NCBI GenBank assembly: GCA_019114005.1
Contig: DXGH01000027.1
Coordinates: 62,001 to 126,000, forward strand
Length of the DNA: 64,000 nt
Direction of reading: 5' to 3'
From: Candidatus Acetatifactor stercoripullorum
GTDB lineage: Bacteria; Bacillota; Clostridia; Lachnospirales; Lachnospiraceae
How positions within the stretch are numbered: the first letter of the stretch is position 1; every line of letters starts with the position of its first letter. Shown here one piece after another: positions 52,408-61,574 of this stretch. The position numbers and the translations under genes are program-made. A model generated the notes under the pieces. That model saw only the letters and a program-made list of their open reading frames with translations, made no database searches and was not told the origin of the DNA.

Positions 52408-53370
52408 TTACCACTCCAAAAGAACGCTGCCCCAGGACAAACCTCCTCCGAAGCCTGACAATACGATTTTATCTCCTCTTTTCAGCATACCCTTTTGGTT
52501 CATCTCATCCAGAAGAATGGGCACGCTTGCCGCGGAAATATTTCCGCAGTGATCAAGGCTTATGGGGAATTTCTCCTCTGAGACCCCCAGCCTTTTGGCA
52601 ACAGACTGCAGGATACGGATATTGGCCTGATGCAGCACAAACCAGGAAATGTCGCCGGCATCCATTCCAGACTGCGCAAGCACACTTTGGATGGATTTGG
52701 GCACTCTGCCCACCGCAAACTTGTACACCTCCTGCCCATCCATATGCACAAATTCAGGCTCTGTGGGATGAGAGACCAAAGGGTTGTTATTGGGTCTTCC
52801 CTTACAGGACAATACATGCCCCTTTGCGCCGTCACAGCCCATATCAAAGGAAAGGACGCCCCGCTCATCCCTCTTTAAAACTGCGGCTCCCGCTCCGTCG
52901 CCAAAAAGTACGCAGGTGCTTCTGTCACTCCAATCCATAATCTTCGACAGAGTTTCTGCGCCCAGAATCAAAGCATTTTGATAAATACCCGCCTGTAAAT
53001 ACGCATGGGCTATATGCAGGGCAAACAGAAAGCCGGAGCAGGCTGCATTTACATCAAAGGCCACTGCCCTTTTCGCCCCGATTTTGGCCTGCACCTCACA
53101 AGCCGTGGAGGGAGTCACATAATCCCCTGTGAGAGTTCCCACAATGATGAGCTCGATTTCCTCTCCGGACATGCCTGCATCCTCTAACGCCCTCAGGGCC
53201 GCCTCGCAGCACATGAAGGACGTAGTTTCCTCCTTTGCCAGACGACGTTCCCTGATGCCCGTGCGTGTACGGATCCATTCATCCGAAGTATCCATTATTT
53301 TTGCCAAGTCGTCATTGGTCACTACTGTTTGGGGCAGGCAGCTCCCGGTTCCCATGATTCTGGTTGTCAT
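52408..53370 (-). CDS. fabH: Beta-ketoacyl-ACP synthase III (FabH)
   Basis: 320 residues from an ATG at 53370 with AGAGGA upstream. It condenses acetyl-CoA with malonyl-ACP to begin fatty-acid synthesis. The Cys-His-Asn triad is in NAACSGFLFA, LHQANIRILQ and HCGNISAASVP; a GGGLSWGSVLLEW end is typical. It is the last gene of the leftward fab operon, an unusual position since fabH is more often first. Confidence 0.95.
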   Translation of the reverse strand: MTTRIMGTGSCLPQTVVTNDDLAKIMDTSDEWIRTRTGIRERRLAKEETTSFMCCEAALRALEDAGMSGEEIELIIVGTLTGDYVTPSTACEVQAKIGAKRAVAFDVNAACSGFLFALHIAHAYLQAGIYQNALILGAETLSKIMDWSDRSTCVLFGDGAGAAVLKRDERGVLSFDMGCDGAKGHVLSCKGRPNNNPLVSHPTEPEFVHMDGQEVYKFAVGRVPKSIQSVLAQSGMDAGDISWFVLHQANIRILQSVAKRLGVSEEKFPISLDHCGNISAASVPILLDEMNQKGMLKRGDKIVLSGFGGGLSWGSVLLEW

Positions 53371-53412
53371 ATTTTTTTCCTCTTCCATTGAAACTCTCTC
53401 ATTGAAATTCTT

Positions 53413-54477
53413 TCATTGAAATTCTTTCATGATATCGCTCACATGCTCCAGTTTATCTGCCCTGTAAGCATTGCTCCCGCAAAAGATCAGAGCGTGCTCC
53501 ATATCTCCCTTCGCCGCATTCACAAGGGCCTCCGTAATACAGTAGGGAGTGGACGCAGGATCACAGGTGCTTACGCAGAGATGGCATTTTCCATGGGGAA
53601 TGGGACCCTGGCCGGAACGCCGGACAAAGGCGTTTTCAATGGCCCTGCCGGGCATCCCCACCGGACTTTTCACCAGCACAATATCCTCCCTGCGGGCATG
53701 GATATAGGCCTCCTTATATTCCATGGGCGCGTCACACTCATAGGTAGTGACAAAACGGGTGGCCATCTGGACGCCGTCCGCTCCCAGATCAAAAGCCCTT
53801 TGGGCGTCCTGTCTGGTATAAATGCCTCCGGCCACAACAACGGGGATATCCTTCCCTTTTTCTCTCCCGCAGTTTTTTACATGCTCTACAATATCCCTGA
53901 TTTCTCTGTCATAGTCCATCTGGTCAGGGTTTTGAAGCTCCTCATAGGAAAATCCAAGATGTCCTCCCGCCTCGGGGCCTTCAATCACCACAAGGTCCGG
54001 CAGTCTTTCATGCTTTTTTTGCCAATAGCGCAGAATCACCTGGGCAGACTTAAGGCTTGACACAATCGGCGCTATCTTTGTGCGGCTTCCCGAAACCAGC
54101 CTGGGAAGATTCATGGGAAGTCCCGCTCCTGAGATAATCAAATCCACCCCCGCCTCCACTGCGGCTTTCACATAATCCTCATACCTTCTGGTGGCCGTCA
54201 TGATATTCACACCGATAATGCCTCCGGCCGCAAGCTTTCTGGCCTTTTGTATTTCTGTTCCGATGACCCTTAAGTTGGTGCCGATAGGGTCTTGGTCAAA
54301 GGAGGCCTCCCGGAAGCCGATCTGTGCCGTGGAAATGATTCCCACGCCGCCCTGGGCTGCAACGGCCCCCGCCAGCCCCGACAGACTGATCCCCACTCCC
54401 ATTCCTCCCTGGATCACGGGAATCCGGGCAGTCAGCTCTCCTATTTTTAAGGGCGGGAAGCTCCTTATGGAGCTCAC
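53413..54477 (-). CDS. Nitronate monooxygenase/FabK-like flavoprotein
   Basis: 354 residues. An FMN-dependent TIM-barrel protein of the 2-nitropropane dioxygenase class: [69 protein letters not shown]. It also has a cysteine-rich segment [16 protein letters not shown], absent from the true FabK in the same operon. Being between fabZ and fabH, overlapping fabZ by four bases, it may be a second enoyl-ACP reductase or detoxify nitronates. Function within the operon is inference. Confidence 0.82.
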   Translation of the reverse strand: MSSIRSFPPLKIGELTARIPVIQGGMGVGISLSGLAGAVAAQGGVGIISTAQIGFREASFDQDPIGTNLRVIGTEIQKARKLAAGGIIGVNIMTATRRYEDYVKAAVEAGVDLIISGAGLPMNLPRLVSGSRTKIAPIVSSLKSAQVILRYWQKKHERLPDLVVIEGPEAGGHLGFSYEELQNPDQMDYDREIRDIVEHVKNCGREKGKDIPVVVAGGIYTRQDAQRAFDLGADGVQMATRFVTTYECDAPMEYKEAYIHARREDIVLVKSPVGMPGRAIENAFVRRSGQGPIPHGKCHLCVSTCDPASTPYCITEALVNAAKGDMEHALIFCGSNAYRADKLEHVSDIMKEFQ

Positions 54478-54914
54478 GGCTTTTCTCCGCCCACGGCAAA
54501 GGTAAGCTGTGCCTCCACCGCAAGGCGGTCTCCCACATAGGCCTTGGCCTCTCCGATACCGATGGGGCCCTTTACCTTAATGATTTCCGTTTCCAGCCGC
54601 AGCACATCTCCAGGAACCACCTTCTGCCGGAATTTTGCAGAGTTTATGGCTGCAAAGTAGGCGGTTTTTCCCTGAAAATCAGGCTGGCTTAAAATAGCCG
54701 CCGCTCCCACCTGAGCCAGGGCCTCCACAATCAACACGCCGGGCATCACCGGTTCCTGGGGAAAATGTCCCGCAAAATAAGGCTCGTTGTAGGATACACA
54801 TTTTGTGCCCACAGCTCTCTTTCCCGGCTCCAGCTCTTCAATGGTGTCGATCAAAAGAAATGGCTGTCTGTGAGGAATGATTTCCATGATTTCTTTGATA
54901 TTCAGTACCGACAT
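54474..54914 (-). CDS. fabZ: 3-hydroxyacyl-ACP dehydratase (FabZ)
   Basis: 146 residues from an ATG at 54914 preceded by AGAGGAAA. A single hotdog domain; the catalytic His and Glu are in [20 protein letters not shown], after the [14 protein letters not shown] start. It removes water from 3-hydroxyacyl-ACP. It follows fabF by 13 bases and overlaps the next gene by four (ATGA). Confidence 0.96.
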   Translation of the reverse strand: MSVLNIKEIMEIIPHRQPFLLIDTIEELEPGKRAVGTKCVSYNEPYFAGHFPQEPVMPGVLIVEALAQVGAAAILSQPDFQGKTAYFAAINSAKFRQKVVPGDVLRLETEIIKVKGPIGIGEAKAYVGDRLAVEAQLTFAVGGEKP

Positions 54915-54927
54915 TTCTTTTCCTCTC

Positions 54928-56160
54928 TTACTCATATTTTTTAATGAGAATGCTGGCATTATGTCCGCCAAAGCCCAGGGAATTGGACAGGGCATACTTA
55001 AATTCTCCTGTTACAGCTTCCCTGCAGTAGTCAAGATCCAGCTCTTCGTCAGGAATCCGATAGCCCACCGTAGGATGCAGATACCCTTCCTCAAGCTCCT
55101 TCACGCAGGTGATAAATTCCACAGCTCCCGCCGCACCCAGAAGATGCCCCACCATGGATTTCGTGGAGTTTATTTTTATCCTTTTTGCATGCTCCCCAAA
55201 GCACAGCTTAATGGCCCTGGTTTCAAACAGATCGTTGTGGTGGGTGCTGGTGCCGTGAGCATTAATATAAGTAATTTCTTCCTTTGCAATTCCGGCGTCC
55301 GCCACCGCGTATTCCATGGCCTTGGCTGCGCCCTCGCCATCCTCAGCCGGAGAGGTGATATGATAAGCGTCGCTGGTGCTGCCGTATCCCACAACCTCTC
55401 CGTAGATTTTTGCCCCCCGGCTCAGGGCATGCTCCAGCTCCTCCAAAATCACGATGCCTGCGCCCTCGCCCATAATAAAGCCGCTTCTTTCCTTGTCAAA
55501 GGGAATGGAGCATCTTTCCGGGTCCTCGCTGGCAGAAAGAGCCGTCAAAGCGCTGAAGCCCGCAATGCCAATGGGCGTGATGCTGCTCTCGGTTCCCCCC
55601 GCCGCCATAACCTCGGCCTCCCCGTATTGGATGGAACGAAAGGCCTCGCCTATAGAATGGGTGCCTGTGGCACAGGCTGTCACCACATTGATGCTCTTGC
55701 CCTTTAGTCCGAATTGAATGGACACATTTCCTGCCGCCATGTTGGATATCATCAAAGGAACCATAAGGGGATTTACCCTGGAAGGCCCCTTCTCCAAAAG
55801 CTTTGTATGCTCCCGCTCCATGGCCTGCAGGGAACCAATGCCGGAACCCACCGAAACGCCCACGCGGAAGGGGTCCTCCTTCTCCAGATCAAGTCCCGCA
55901 TCCGCAAGCGCTTCCCCGGCAGCCGCTACCGCGTACTGGCAGAAAAGCTCCATGCGCCTTGCGGCCTTAGCATCCATATACTTTTTTGCATCGAAATCCT
56001 TCACCTCTGCCGCCAGATGGCATTTATAGCCTTGGGCGTCAAACTTGGTGATAGGGCCAAAGCCAATTCTTCCCTCCCGGATTCCCTTCCAAAATGCTTC
56101 CATGCCGATGCCGATGGGCGTGACGGCTCCCAGTCCGGTAATCACTACTCTTCTGCTCAT
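54928..56160 (-). CDS. fabF: Beta-ketoacyl-ACP synthase II (FabF)
   Basis: 410 residues. It elongates acyl-ACP with malonyl-ACP. The catalytic Cys is in [15 protein letters not shown], the two His in [12 protein letters not shown] and [15 protein letters not shown], and the C-terminal [15 protein letters not shown] is intact. It is preceded by fabG after 65 bases and followed closely by fabZ. Expression should follow the operon promoter with its FabT box. Confidence 0.97.
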   Translation of the reverse strand: MSRRVVITGLGAVTPIGIGMEAFWKGIREGRIGFGPITKFDAQGYKCHLAAEVKDFDAKKYMDAKAARRMELFCQYAVAAAGEALADAGLDLEKEDPFRVGVSVGSGIGSLQAMEREHTKLLEKGPSRVNPLMVPLMISNMAAGNVSIQFGLKGKSINVVTACATGTHSIGEAFRSIQYGEAEVMAAGGTESSITPIGIAGFSALTALSASEDPERCSIPFDKERSGFIMGEGAGIVILEELEHALSRGAKIYGEVVGYGSTSDAYHITSPAEDGEGAAKAMEYAVADAGIAKEEITYINAHGTSTHHNDLFETRAIKLCFGEHAKRIKINSTKSMVGHLLGAAGAVEFITCVKELEEGYLHPTVGYRIPDEELDLDYCREAVTGEFKYALSNSLGFGGHNASILIKKYE

Positions 56161-56225
56161 TTTTCCCTCATTTCTGCGCTTTTCAGCCGCATTTCTTCAC
56201 TGTTTTCCCTTTTTCTAAGGCTGTG

Positions 56226-56966
56226 TCACATATACATTCCGCCGTCCACAGAAAGCACCTGTCCGGTGATATAGGACGCCTTGTCGCTGGCCAGAAAGGC
56301 TACCGCCTCCGCCACATCCCTCGGCGTACCCACACGTTTCTGGGGTATCTGGGCCAGCACTGCCTCCTTTGCGCTCTCAGGCATGGCCTGGGTCATATCG
56401 GTGTCAATGTATCCGGGCGCTACAGCGTTTACCGTAACTCCTCTTGCCGCAAGCTCCCTTGCAATACTTTTTGTCAGTCCGATCACTCCCGCCTTGCTGG
56501 CCGAATAATTTGCCTGTCCCGCATTTCCCAACAGTCCGCTGACAGAGGCAAGATTGATGATCCGTCCGCCTCTTTGCTTCAAAAAGGCCCGGTACATGTG
56601 CTTTATAGTAAAGAAGGTTCCCTTCAGGTTCGTATCCATCACCGCGTCAAAATCCGCCTCGCTGATTTTTACTGCCAGATTGTCCCTGGTAATCCCGGCA
56701 TTATTTACCAGAATATCAATACGCCCGTATTTTTCCAGCGCGTTTCGTATCATTTCCCCGCAGGCCTCATAGTCCGCCACAGAGCATTGCACCGCCTCCG
56801 CAGTGCCTCCGGCTTCCGTAATTTCCTTCACCACCCGATCTGCCTTCTCTTTTGAACCGTTGTAATTTACAATGACCGCTGCGCCGTAGCCTGCAAGGGT
56901 CAGGGCAATTTCCCGACCAATGCCCCGGCCTGCGCCTGTCACCAGCGCTACCTTTCCTCTCAGCAT
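56226..56966 (-). CDS. fabG: 3-oxoacyl-ACP reductase (FabG)
   Basis: 246 residues, short-chain dehydrogenase fold. Cofactor motif VTGAGRGIGREIA, NNAG, catalytic Ser in LASVSGLLG, and YSASKAG (Tyr, Lys). It reduces 3-ketoacyl-ACP with NADPH. It overlaps fabD by six to seven bases, indicating coupling. Confidence 0.96.
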   Translation of the reverse strand: MLRGKVALVTGAGRGIGREIALTLAGYGAAVIVNYNGSKEKADRVVKEITEAGGTAEAVQCSVADYEACGEMIRNALEKYGRIDILVNNAGITRDNLAVKISEADFDAVMDTNLKGTFFTIKHMYRAFLKQRGGRIINLASVSGLLGNAGQANYSASKAGVIGLTKSIARELAARGVTVNAVAPGYIDTDMTQAMPESAKEAVLAQIPQKRVGTPRDVAEAVAFLASDKASYITGQVLSVDGGMYM

Positions 56967-57871
56967 GGCAATTTCTCCAAATCCTCAATTTTTTCTATAG
57001 AAAACACCCTTACATCTCTATTGATCTTGCGCAGAAAGCCCGACAGCGTTTTCCCCGGCCCGATCTCCACAAAGGTATCCGTCCCATTCGCAATCATGCG
57101 TTCCACGCACTGCTGCCATTTCACAGGAGAAGCCACCTGACGCTTTAACAGATCCTTGATCTGCGCTTTATCTGTCACATAATCCGCCGTCACATTGGAA
57201 AGATAAGGAATCTCTATGTCCTGTACCTCCACTGTGGCCAGCTGCATTCCAAGCTTCTTTGCCGCTTCCCCAAGCATGGGAGAGTGAAAAGGGCCGCTGA
57301 CCTTTAAGGGCACACAGCGTCTGGCTCCGGCCTCCGTCATTTTTTGTGCTGCCTGGGAAACCGCCTCCTCCTCTCCGGTGATCACAATCTGTCCCGGACA
57401 GTTATAATTTGCCACCGACACCTGCCCCGGGGTCTCTTCACAAATACGCTCGATTGTTTCCGGATCCAGTCCCAGCACCGCAGTCATGGCGCCGCCCGAA
57501 GGCACGGCCTCCTGCATAAAGATGCCCCTCTTTCGCACAATCTGAAAAATATCTTCCAGGGCCATAGCCCTGCTTACCGCCAAAGCGCCGTATTCTCCAA
57601 GGCTTAAGCCCGCTGTCACATCCGGGGTAAGGCCTCTTTCCTCCACTGCCTTCCACATGGCAATCTCAGCCGTGAGCATGGCAATCTGCGTATATTCCGT
57701 AATGTCCAGCCTGTCGTTTTCTGTAAAGCAAAGCTGCGCCACATCCAGTCCGCCCGCTTCCGATGCCATTTCAAACACCTGTCTGCAGACCGGAAAGGCC
57801 TCATAAAAATCCTTTGCCATTCCTGTGTACTGTGCTCCCTGTCCCGGAAAAATAAAAGCTGTCTTACTCAT
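56960..57871 (-). CDS. fabD: Malonyl-CoA:ACP transacylase (FabD)
   Basis: 303 residues from an ATG at 57871 with AGGGTAA upstream. The acyltransferase signatures FPGQGAQYTGM, GLSLGEYGAL (nucleophile Ser) and VSGPFHSPML (His) are intact. It loads malonate onto the acyl carrier protein. It follows fabK after eight bases and overlaps fabG. Confidence 0.96.
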   Translation of the reverse strand: MSKTAFIFPGQGAQYTGMAKDFYEAFPVCRQVFEMASEAGGLDVAQLCFTENDRLDITEYTQIAMLTAEIAMWKAVEERGLTPDVTAGLSLGEYGALAVSRAMALEDIFQIVRKRGIFMQEAVPSGGAMTAVLGLDPETIERICEETPGQVSVANYNCPGQIVITGEEEAVSQAAQKMTEAGARRCVPLKVSGPFHSPMLGEAAKKLGMQLATVEVQDIEIPYLSNVTADYVTDKAQIKDLLKRQVASPVKWQQCVERMIANGTDTFVEIGPGKTLSGFLRKINRDVRVFSIEKIEDLEKLPC

Positions 57872-57879
57872 TTTTACCC

Positions 57880-58809
57880 TCATTTCTCTACGCCCAGCAG
57901 CCTGCTGCCGTCCGTCATGATTTCCTGGATAATCTCCTCACAGGTCTGCTCCTTATGTATGAGACCGGCGATCTGTCCGGCCATCACAGTGCCGCCTGTT
58001 ACATCCCCCTCCATAACCGCCTTTCTGAGAGACCCCAGGGTAAGCTGCTCCAGCTCCTCCAGTCCGGCTCCTTCCTTTTCCAGACGCACATATTCTCTTG
58101 TCATCTGATTGCGGATACAGCGGATGGGGTGCCCGTGTGACATCCCTGTCACTTCCGAGTCGATATCCTTCGCCCGGATAATACGCTCCTTATACTTCTC
58201 ATGGGTGATAGCTTCCTTCGCCACGCAGAAACGGGTGCCCATCTGCACTCCCTCTGCTCCCAGCATAAAGGCCGCTGCAAAGCCTCTCCCGTCGCCAATG
58301 CCCCCTGCTGCAATTACAGGAATGGACACTGCATCCACTACCTGAGGCACCAGCGTCATAGTGGTGGCAGAGCCGATATGGCCGCCGGACTCCATGCCTT
58401 CTGCCACCACAGCATCCGCCCCCGCTCTCTCCATCAGCTTTGCCATGGCAACGCTGGCAACCACCGGAATTACCTTTACCCCAGCTTCCTTCCAAAGAGG
58501 CATAAACTGCGCCGGGTTTCCCGCGCCGGTGGTCACTGCCTTTACGCCTTCCTCCACAACGATCTGCGCCACCTGGGCAGCGTTAGGGTTCATCAGCATT
58601 ACGTTTACGCCAAAAGGCTTATCCGTCAGCTTTCTGGTTTCTCTGATCTGCTCTTTTACTACCTCCGGGGGTGCGCTGGCAGCTCCGATAATCCCAAAGC
58701 CTCCGGCGTTGGACACCGCCGCAGCCAGATGGCATTCCGCCACCCAGGCCATACCGCCCTGAAGAATAGGGTATTTGATTCCAAGTAATTCGGTGATACG
58801 TGTTTTCAC
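57880..58809 (-). CDS. fabK: Enoyl-ACP reductase II (FabK)
   Basis: 309 residues starting at a GTG (58809) supported by GGAGGCAG; longer frames would run back over the spacer to acpP. FMN-binding TIM barrel with YPILQGGMAWVAECHLA, VVAEGMESGGHIG and VIAAGGIGDGRGFAAAFMLGA. FabK is the flavin enoyl reductase used by many Firmicutes in place of FabI. Standing directly after acpP is the usual place in clostridia and streptococci. Confidence 0.94.
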   Translation of the reverse strand: MKTRITELLGIKYPILQGGMAWVAECHLAAAVSNAGGFGIIGAASAPPEVVKEQIRETRKLTDKPFGVNVMLMNPNAAQVAQIVVEEGVKAVTTGAGNPAQFMPLWKEAGVKVIPVVASVAMAKLMERAGADAVVAEGMESGGHIGSATTMTLVPQVVDAVSIPVIAAGGIGDGRGFAAAFMLGAEGVQMGTRFCVAKEAITHEKYKERIIRAKDIDSEVTGMSHGHPIRCIRNQMTREYVRLEKEGAGLEELEQLTLGSLRKAVMEGDVTGGTVMAGQIAGLIHKEQTCEEIIQEIMTDGSRLLGVEK

Positions 58810-58876
58810 AATCTGCCTCCTGCTCTCAACATCCGCCTGCGCGGTTCTTACTTCTGCATCCGCCCTGACGGACGCT

Positions 58877-59107
58877 TTACTCCACACCCTTACTCTTCAT
58901 ATATTCCATAAGATCGCCCACTGTGGATATTTTTTCCAGATCCTCAGAGGGAATCTCAATGCCGTACTCCTCTTCAAAGGCCATAACAAGCTCAAACAGA
59001 TCCAAGGAATCCGCATTCAGATCCTCCTTAAAGGAAGAGCTCTCCGTAATCTCTACGCCTTCCAGATTTAACTGCTCTGTAATAATCTCTTTTACTCTTT
59101 CAAACAT
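58877..59107 (-). CDS. acpP: Acyl carrier protein
   Basis: 76 residues, acidic. The 4'-phosphopantetheine attachment site is the Ser of NADSLDLFELVMAFEEEYGI. First gene of the operon, with a consensus promoter and FabT box immediately upstream and AAGGAG before the ATG. It carries the growing acyl chain for all enzymes that follow. Confidence 0.97.
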   Translation of the reverse strand: MFERVKEIITEQLNLEGVEITESSSFKEDLNADSLDLFELVMAFEEEYGIEIPSEDLEKISTVGDLMEYMKSKGVE

Positions 59108-59139
59108 GTTTATTCTCCTTTATTCTATGTTTCAAATTA

Positions 59140-59152
59140 TTTGATATTCAAA
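59140..59152. promoter_or_regulatory. FabT box at the fab operon
   Basis: On the minus strand TTTGAATATCAAA is a palindrome matching the FabT consensus core TTTGATTATCAAA with one mismatch. It begins at the downstream edge of the -10 box, so binding would block transcription. A second overlapping half-palindrome, TCAAATTATTTGA (59132-59144), extends the site. Confidence 0.72.
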
Positions 59153-59180
59153 GTATATGGGGTGAAAAAGAATTTGTCAA
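59152..59180 (-). promoter_or_regulatory. fab operon promoter
   Basis: Minus-strand TTGACA (59175-59180) and TATACT (59152-59157) are exactly 17 bases apart, ~45 bases upstream of the acpP start. Confidence 0.85.
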
Positions 59181-59192
59181 GAAGAATCTGTC

Positions 59193-59244
59193 AGAAAAAC
59201 AGCACCGGCGGCATGATCCAAAAAGGACCTATGCCGCCGGCACA
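59193..59244 (-). terminator. Terminator of the soluble chemoreceptor gene
   Basis: CCGGCGGCAT (59205-59214) and ATGCCGCCGG (59231-59240) form a GC-rich stem, extended by a few interior pairs; the minus strand then reads TGTTTTTC. It separates this gene from the fab operon. Confidence 0.82.
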
Positions 59245-59259
59245 TCTTCTAATACCCTT

Positions 59260-60207
59260 TTAATACCCGTTTACAATTTCCTGAAGGGCTTTTGCCTGCT
59301 CTTCAATGAGCTTGCCGGTCCGGGAGTTTTCCCCTGCAATGGAGGAGTTTTCCTGTACCACGCCCGCAATCTGCCCAAGGCCCTGGTTCACCTGCTCTAT
59401 GGTGCCGGCCTGGGTTGACATTTTCTCATTGATGCTGTTAATGTTTTCCCTTACCTGATTCATCAGATTTACAATTTCCTGCAGGGTTCTGTCCGTTTCT
59501 TCCGTAATTTCATTGCCGTTTTCCACCGCCTGAAGAGTCGTTTCAATCAGCTGTCTGGTATCCTTGGCAGCTTCTGAGCTCTGGGCCGCCAGCTTTCCGA
59601 TCTGATCAGCCACAACGGCAAAGCCCCGGCCCGCTTCTCCGGCCCTGGCCGCCTCAATGGAGGCGTTTAACGCAAGGAGGTTTGTCTGCTCCGTTGTCTT
59701 GTCCAGACTTTCCGCATTCAGCTTAGTGTGGTCTGCAATCTCCCCAATGGTAGCCGCCAGCTCCTGAATAGCGGCAGTCTGCTCATTTGCACCGTCCGAC
59801 AGCTTATAAGCTCTTTCCGAGGAATCCGCAGCATATTCCACAAGCCTGCTGCAGGCCTCCTCCGCATGGGAAATCAGCTCCTGCTGCATATGTATGGCGC
59901 TCTGCAGGGTGGTAATATCCTGCACCACCTCAATATGCCCGCAAAGCTCTCCGTTTTTATCGTACAGCTTATTCACATCCACCATGTAGTCCGACCCGTT
60001 CTGGTCGAAATAGGTTTCCGTGATTCCTCTGTTTAAGCATGCGATTCCGCAGTCCTGGGTGTTACAGATTTTCGCCCCCCAGCTGCTGCAATGCTTTCCC
60101 AGGCTGTCCGCTCTGGTGATATGCAGCATTTCCTCCACCGGCTTATTGATAAAGGTCCATTTCATGTCCTTATCTGTCACCGAGATGGGAAAAGGAATGG
60201 TATCCAA
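59260..60207 (-). CDS. Soluble PAS-domain methyl-accepting protein
   Basis: 315 residues without membrane segments. Residues ~1-100 are a PAS domain with cysteines in [19 protein letters not shown], a pattern seen in cytosolic receptors. The rest is a chemoreceptor signalling hairpin ([35 protein letters not shown]). The start is uncertain: the frame opens just after a TAA and the first usable codon is a TTG (60207) ~15 bases after AAGGGA; homologues usually begin further upstream, so the gene may be 5'-truncated. It probably senses a cytoplasmic redox or metal signal. Confidence 0.78.
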   Translation of the reverse strand: MDTIPFPISVTDKDMKWTFINKPVEEMLHITRADSLGKHCSSWGAKICNTQDCGIACLNRGITETYFDQNGSDYMVDVNKLYDKNGELCGHIEVVQDITTLQSAIHMQQELISHAEEACSRLVEYAADSSERAYKLSDGANEQTAAIQELAATIGEIADHTKLNAESLDKTTEQTNLLALNASIEAARAGEAGRGFAVVADQIGKLAAQSSEAAKDTRQLIETTLQAVENGNEITEETDRTLQEIVNLMNQVRENINSINEKMSTQAGTIEQVNQGLGQIAGVVQENSSIAGENSRTGKLIEEQAKALQEIVNGY

Positions 60208-60257
60208 TATACTTTCATATTATTCCCTTTTTTCCATTCTTTCAACTATTTTTCTCC

Positions 60258-60296
60258 GCAAAAAAACGCCTTCGGCATTTCCTCCGAAAGCGTTTC
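60258..60296 (-). terminator. Terminator of the CotF-like gene
   Basis: AAACGCCTTCGG (60264-60275) and CCGAAAGCGTTT (60283-60294) pair with one mismatch; the minus strand continues with a run of T's. Confidence 0.78.
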
Positions 60297-60326
60297 TTCC
60301 GCTGCAGCCTATCCTCCAAAAGGAGC

Positions 60327-60587
60327 TTAAAGCGTTCCCTGAGTAAAGAGACTTCTCACGTGATCTACCTCTTCCTGCGTCGCTTTGCTTGCAGGCACAT
60401 AGTAAGATTTTTCTCTTGCAATCTGATAGAGCTCCTCCTGTGACTGCTCACAGGCATTGCGCATCTGCTTTAACGTCTGTTTCAATTCTTTATTTTCCGA
60501 CTGGGCAATCATCCCCGCATAGCGGACAAGCTCCCCATTGATACCCGCCAGGGTATCTGCTACCATTGTTTTTTCCTGCATCTGCAT
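60327..60587 (-). CDS. CotF-type spore coat protein
   Basis: 86 residues from an ATG at 60587, chosen for GAGGG before it; other ATGs nearby are possible. The helical CotF pattern is clear: MVADTLAGINGELVRYAGMIAQ then LKQMRNACEQSQEELYQIAREKSYYVPA. Proteins of this family form part of the spore coat. The preceding gene is a second small coat-like protein, a common pairing. Confidence 0.85.
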   Translation of the reverse strand: MQMQEKTMVADTLAGINGELVRYAGMIAQSENKELKQTLKQMRNACEQSQEELYQIAREKSYYVPASKATQEEVDHVRSLFTQGTL

Positions 60588-60625
60588 TGTTTCCCTCATT
60601 TCTGCCCGTCTTGGGCGCAAACCTT

Positions 60626-60811
60626 TTACTGCAAAAATTTCATAAGCTGCTGCTTGTTGTCCATGGCCGATTTGGCGCCCTTTTCAAAAAACTGTTTGAT
60701 CTGGGTATCAGTGGCCTCTTTGGCATATTCCTGCATTTTACAGTGGGTAGTATCAAATCCGCCAATCAGATGGCGCAGATTCTGCAGGTCCAATTCTGAA
60801 ATATTACTCAT
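60626..60811 (-). CDS. Small helical spore-coat-associated protein
   Basis: 61 residues from an ATG at 60811, which is the right distance from AGGAGG (an ATG at 60817 is too close). Predicted mostly helical: ISELDLQNLRHLIGGFDTTHCKMQEYA and QIKQFFEKGAKSAMDNKQQL resemble the short proteins encoded beside cotF genes. No known activity. Its ribosome binding site lies inside a hairpin. Confidence 0.78.
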   Translation of the reverse strand: MSNISELDLQNLRHLIGGFDTTHCKMQEYAKEATDTQIKQFFEKGAKSAMDNKQQLMKFLQ

Positions 60812-60815
60812 ATCC

Positions 60816-60845
60816 ATAACCTCCTGATTTTTTTTACGAGGTTAT
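60816..60845 (-). promoter_or_regulatory. Hairpin masking the ribosome binding site of the coat-like gene
   Basis: Minus-strand ATAACCTC (60838-60845) and GAGGTTAT (60816-60823) are perfect arms around a 14-base A-rich loop. The second arm contains the GGAGG site, so translation could be limited until the stem opens. Confidence 0.5.
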
Positions 60846-60881
60846 TGTTCACAAATCCTCCGGAAAGTATGCAGTATTTTC

Positions 60882-61574
60882 TTAAATAAAATTGGCAAAC
60901 AAAGAGACGCCCGCCACAGTCAAAATACCCGCCGCCACAATAGACAGACTGCTCATGGCGCCCTGAATTTCTCCCAGCTCCATCGCCTTTGTGGTTCCCA
61001 TGGCGTGGGCTGAGGTTCCGATGGCCAGTCCCACGGCCACAGGCTCCTCGATTTTGAAAAGCCGGCACACCCCGTCGGCAATCATGCTCCCAAAAATCCC
61101 GGTGATGCAGATAGCCACCACCGTGATGGTCACAATCCCGTCCATTTTTTCCGAAATTCCCATCCCAATGGCTGTTGTGATGGATTTGGGCAGAAGAGTC
61201 ACATACTGCTCATGGTTCAGCCCAAAGAAAAGGCTCAAAACAAAAATGCTCACCATGGCTGCAAGCACCCCTGAAGCAATTCCCCCGATAATGGCCCTGG
61301 GATATTTTTTCAAAAGCCCGAGCTGCCTGTAAAGGGGCACCGCCAGACTGACCGTAGCAGGCGTCAAAAGAAAGCTGATGTGGGAAGCCCCCTGGGCATA
61401 AATCTCAAAATCAATGGAAAAAACAAGCAAAACTGCGATTACCAAAAGGACCGCCACAAGCAGCGGATTTGCCAGAGCGCTTTTCGTCTTTTTCCTTACA
61501 AAAAGTCCGATTTCATAGCAGACCAGGCTGAGGGCTGCCCCAAAGAAAGCTGACTGGGTCAATATTTCCTTCAC
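60882..61574 (-). CDS. lrgB: LrgB-family membrane protein
   Basis: 230 residues, ~7 hydrophobic segments. It works with LrgA in a holin/antiholin-like or metabolite-export system; in Bacillus the homologues PftAB carry pyruvate. Motifs include LLTPATVSLAVPLYRQLGLL, PKSITTAIGMGISEKMDG and GTSAHAMGTTKAMELGE. It overlaps lrgA by four bases (ATGA). Confidence 0.93.
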   Translation of the reverse strand: MKEILTQSAFFGAALSLVCYEIGLFVRKKTKSALANPLLVAVLLVIAVLLVFSIDFEIYAQGASHISFLLTPATVSLAVPLYRQLGLLKKYPRAIIGGIASGVLAAMVSIFVLSLFFGLNHEQYVTLLPKSITTAIGMGISEKMDGIVTITVVAICITGIFGSMIADGVCRLFKIEEPVAVGLAIGTSAHAMGTTKAMELGEIQGAMSSLSIVAAGILTVAGVSLFANFI

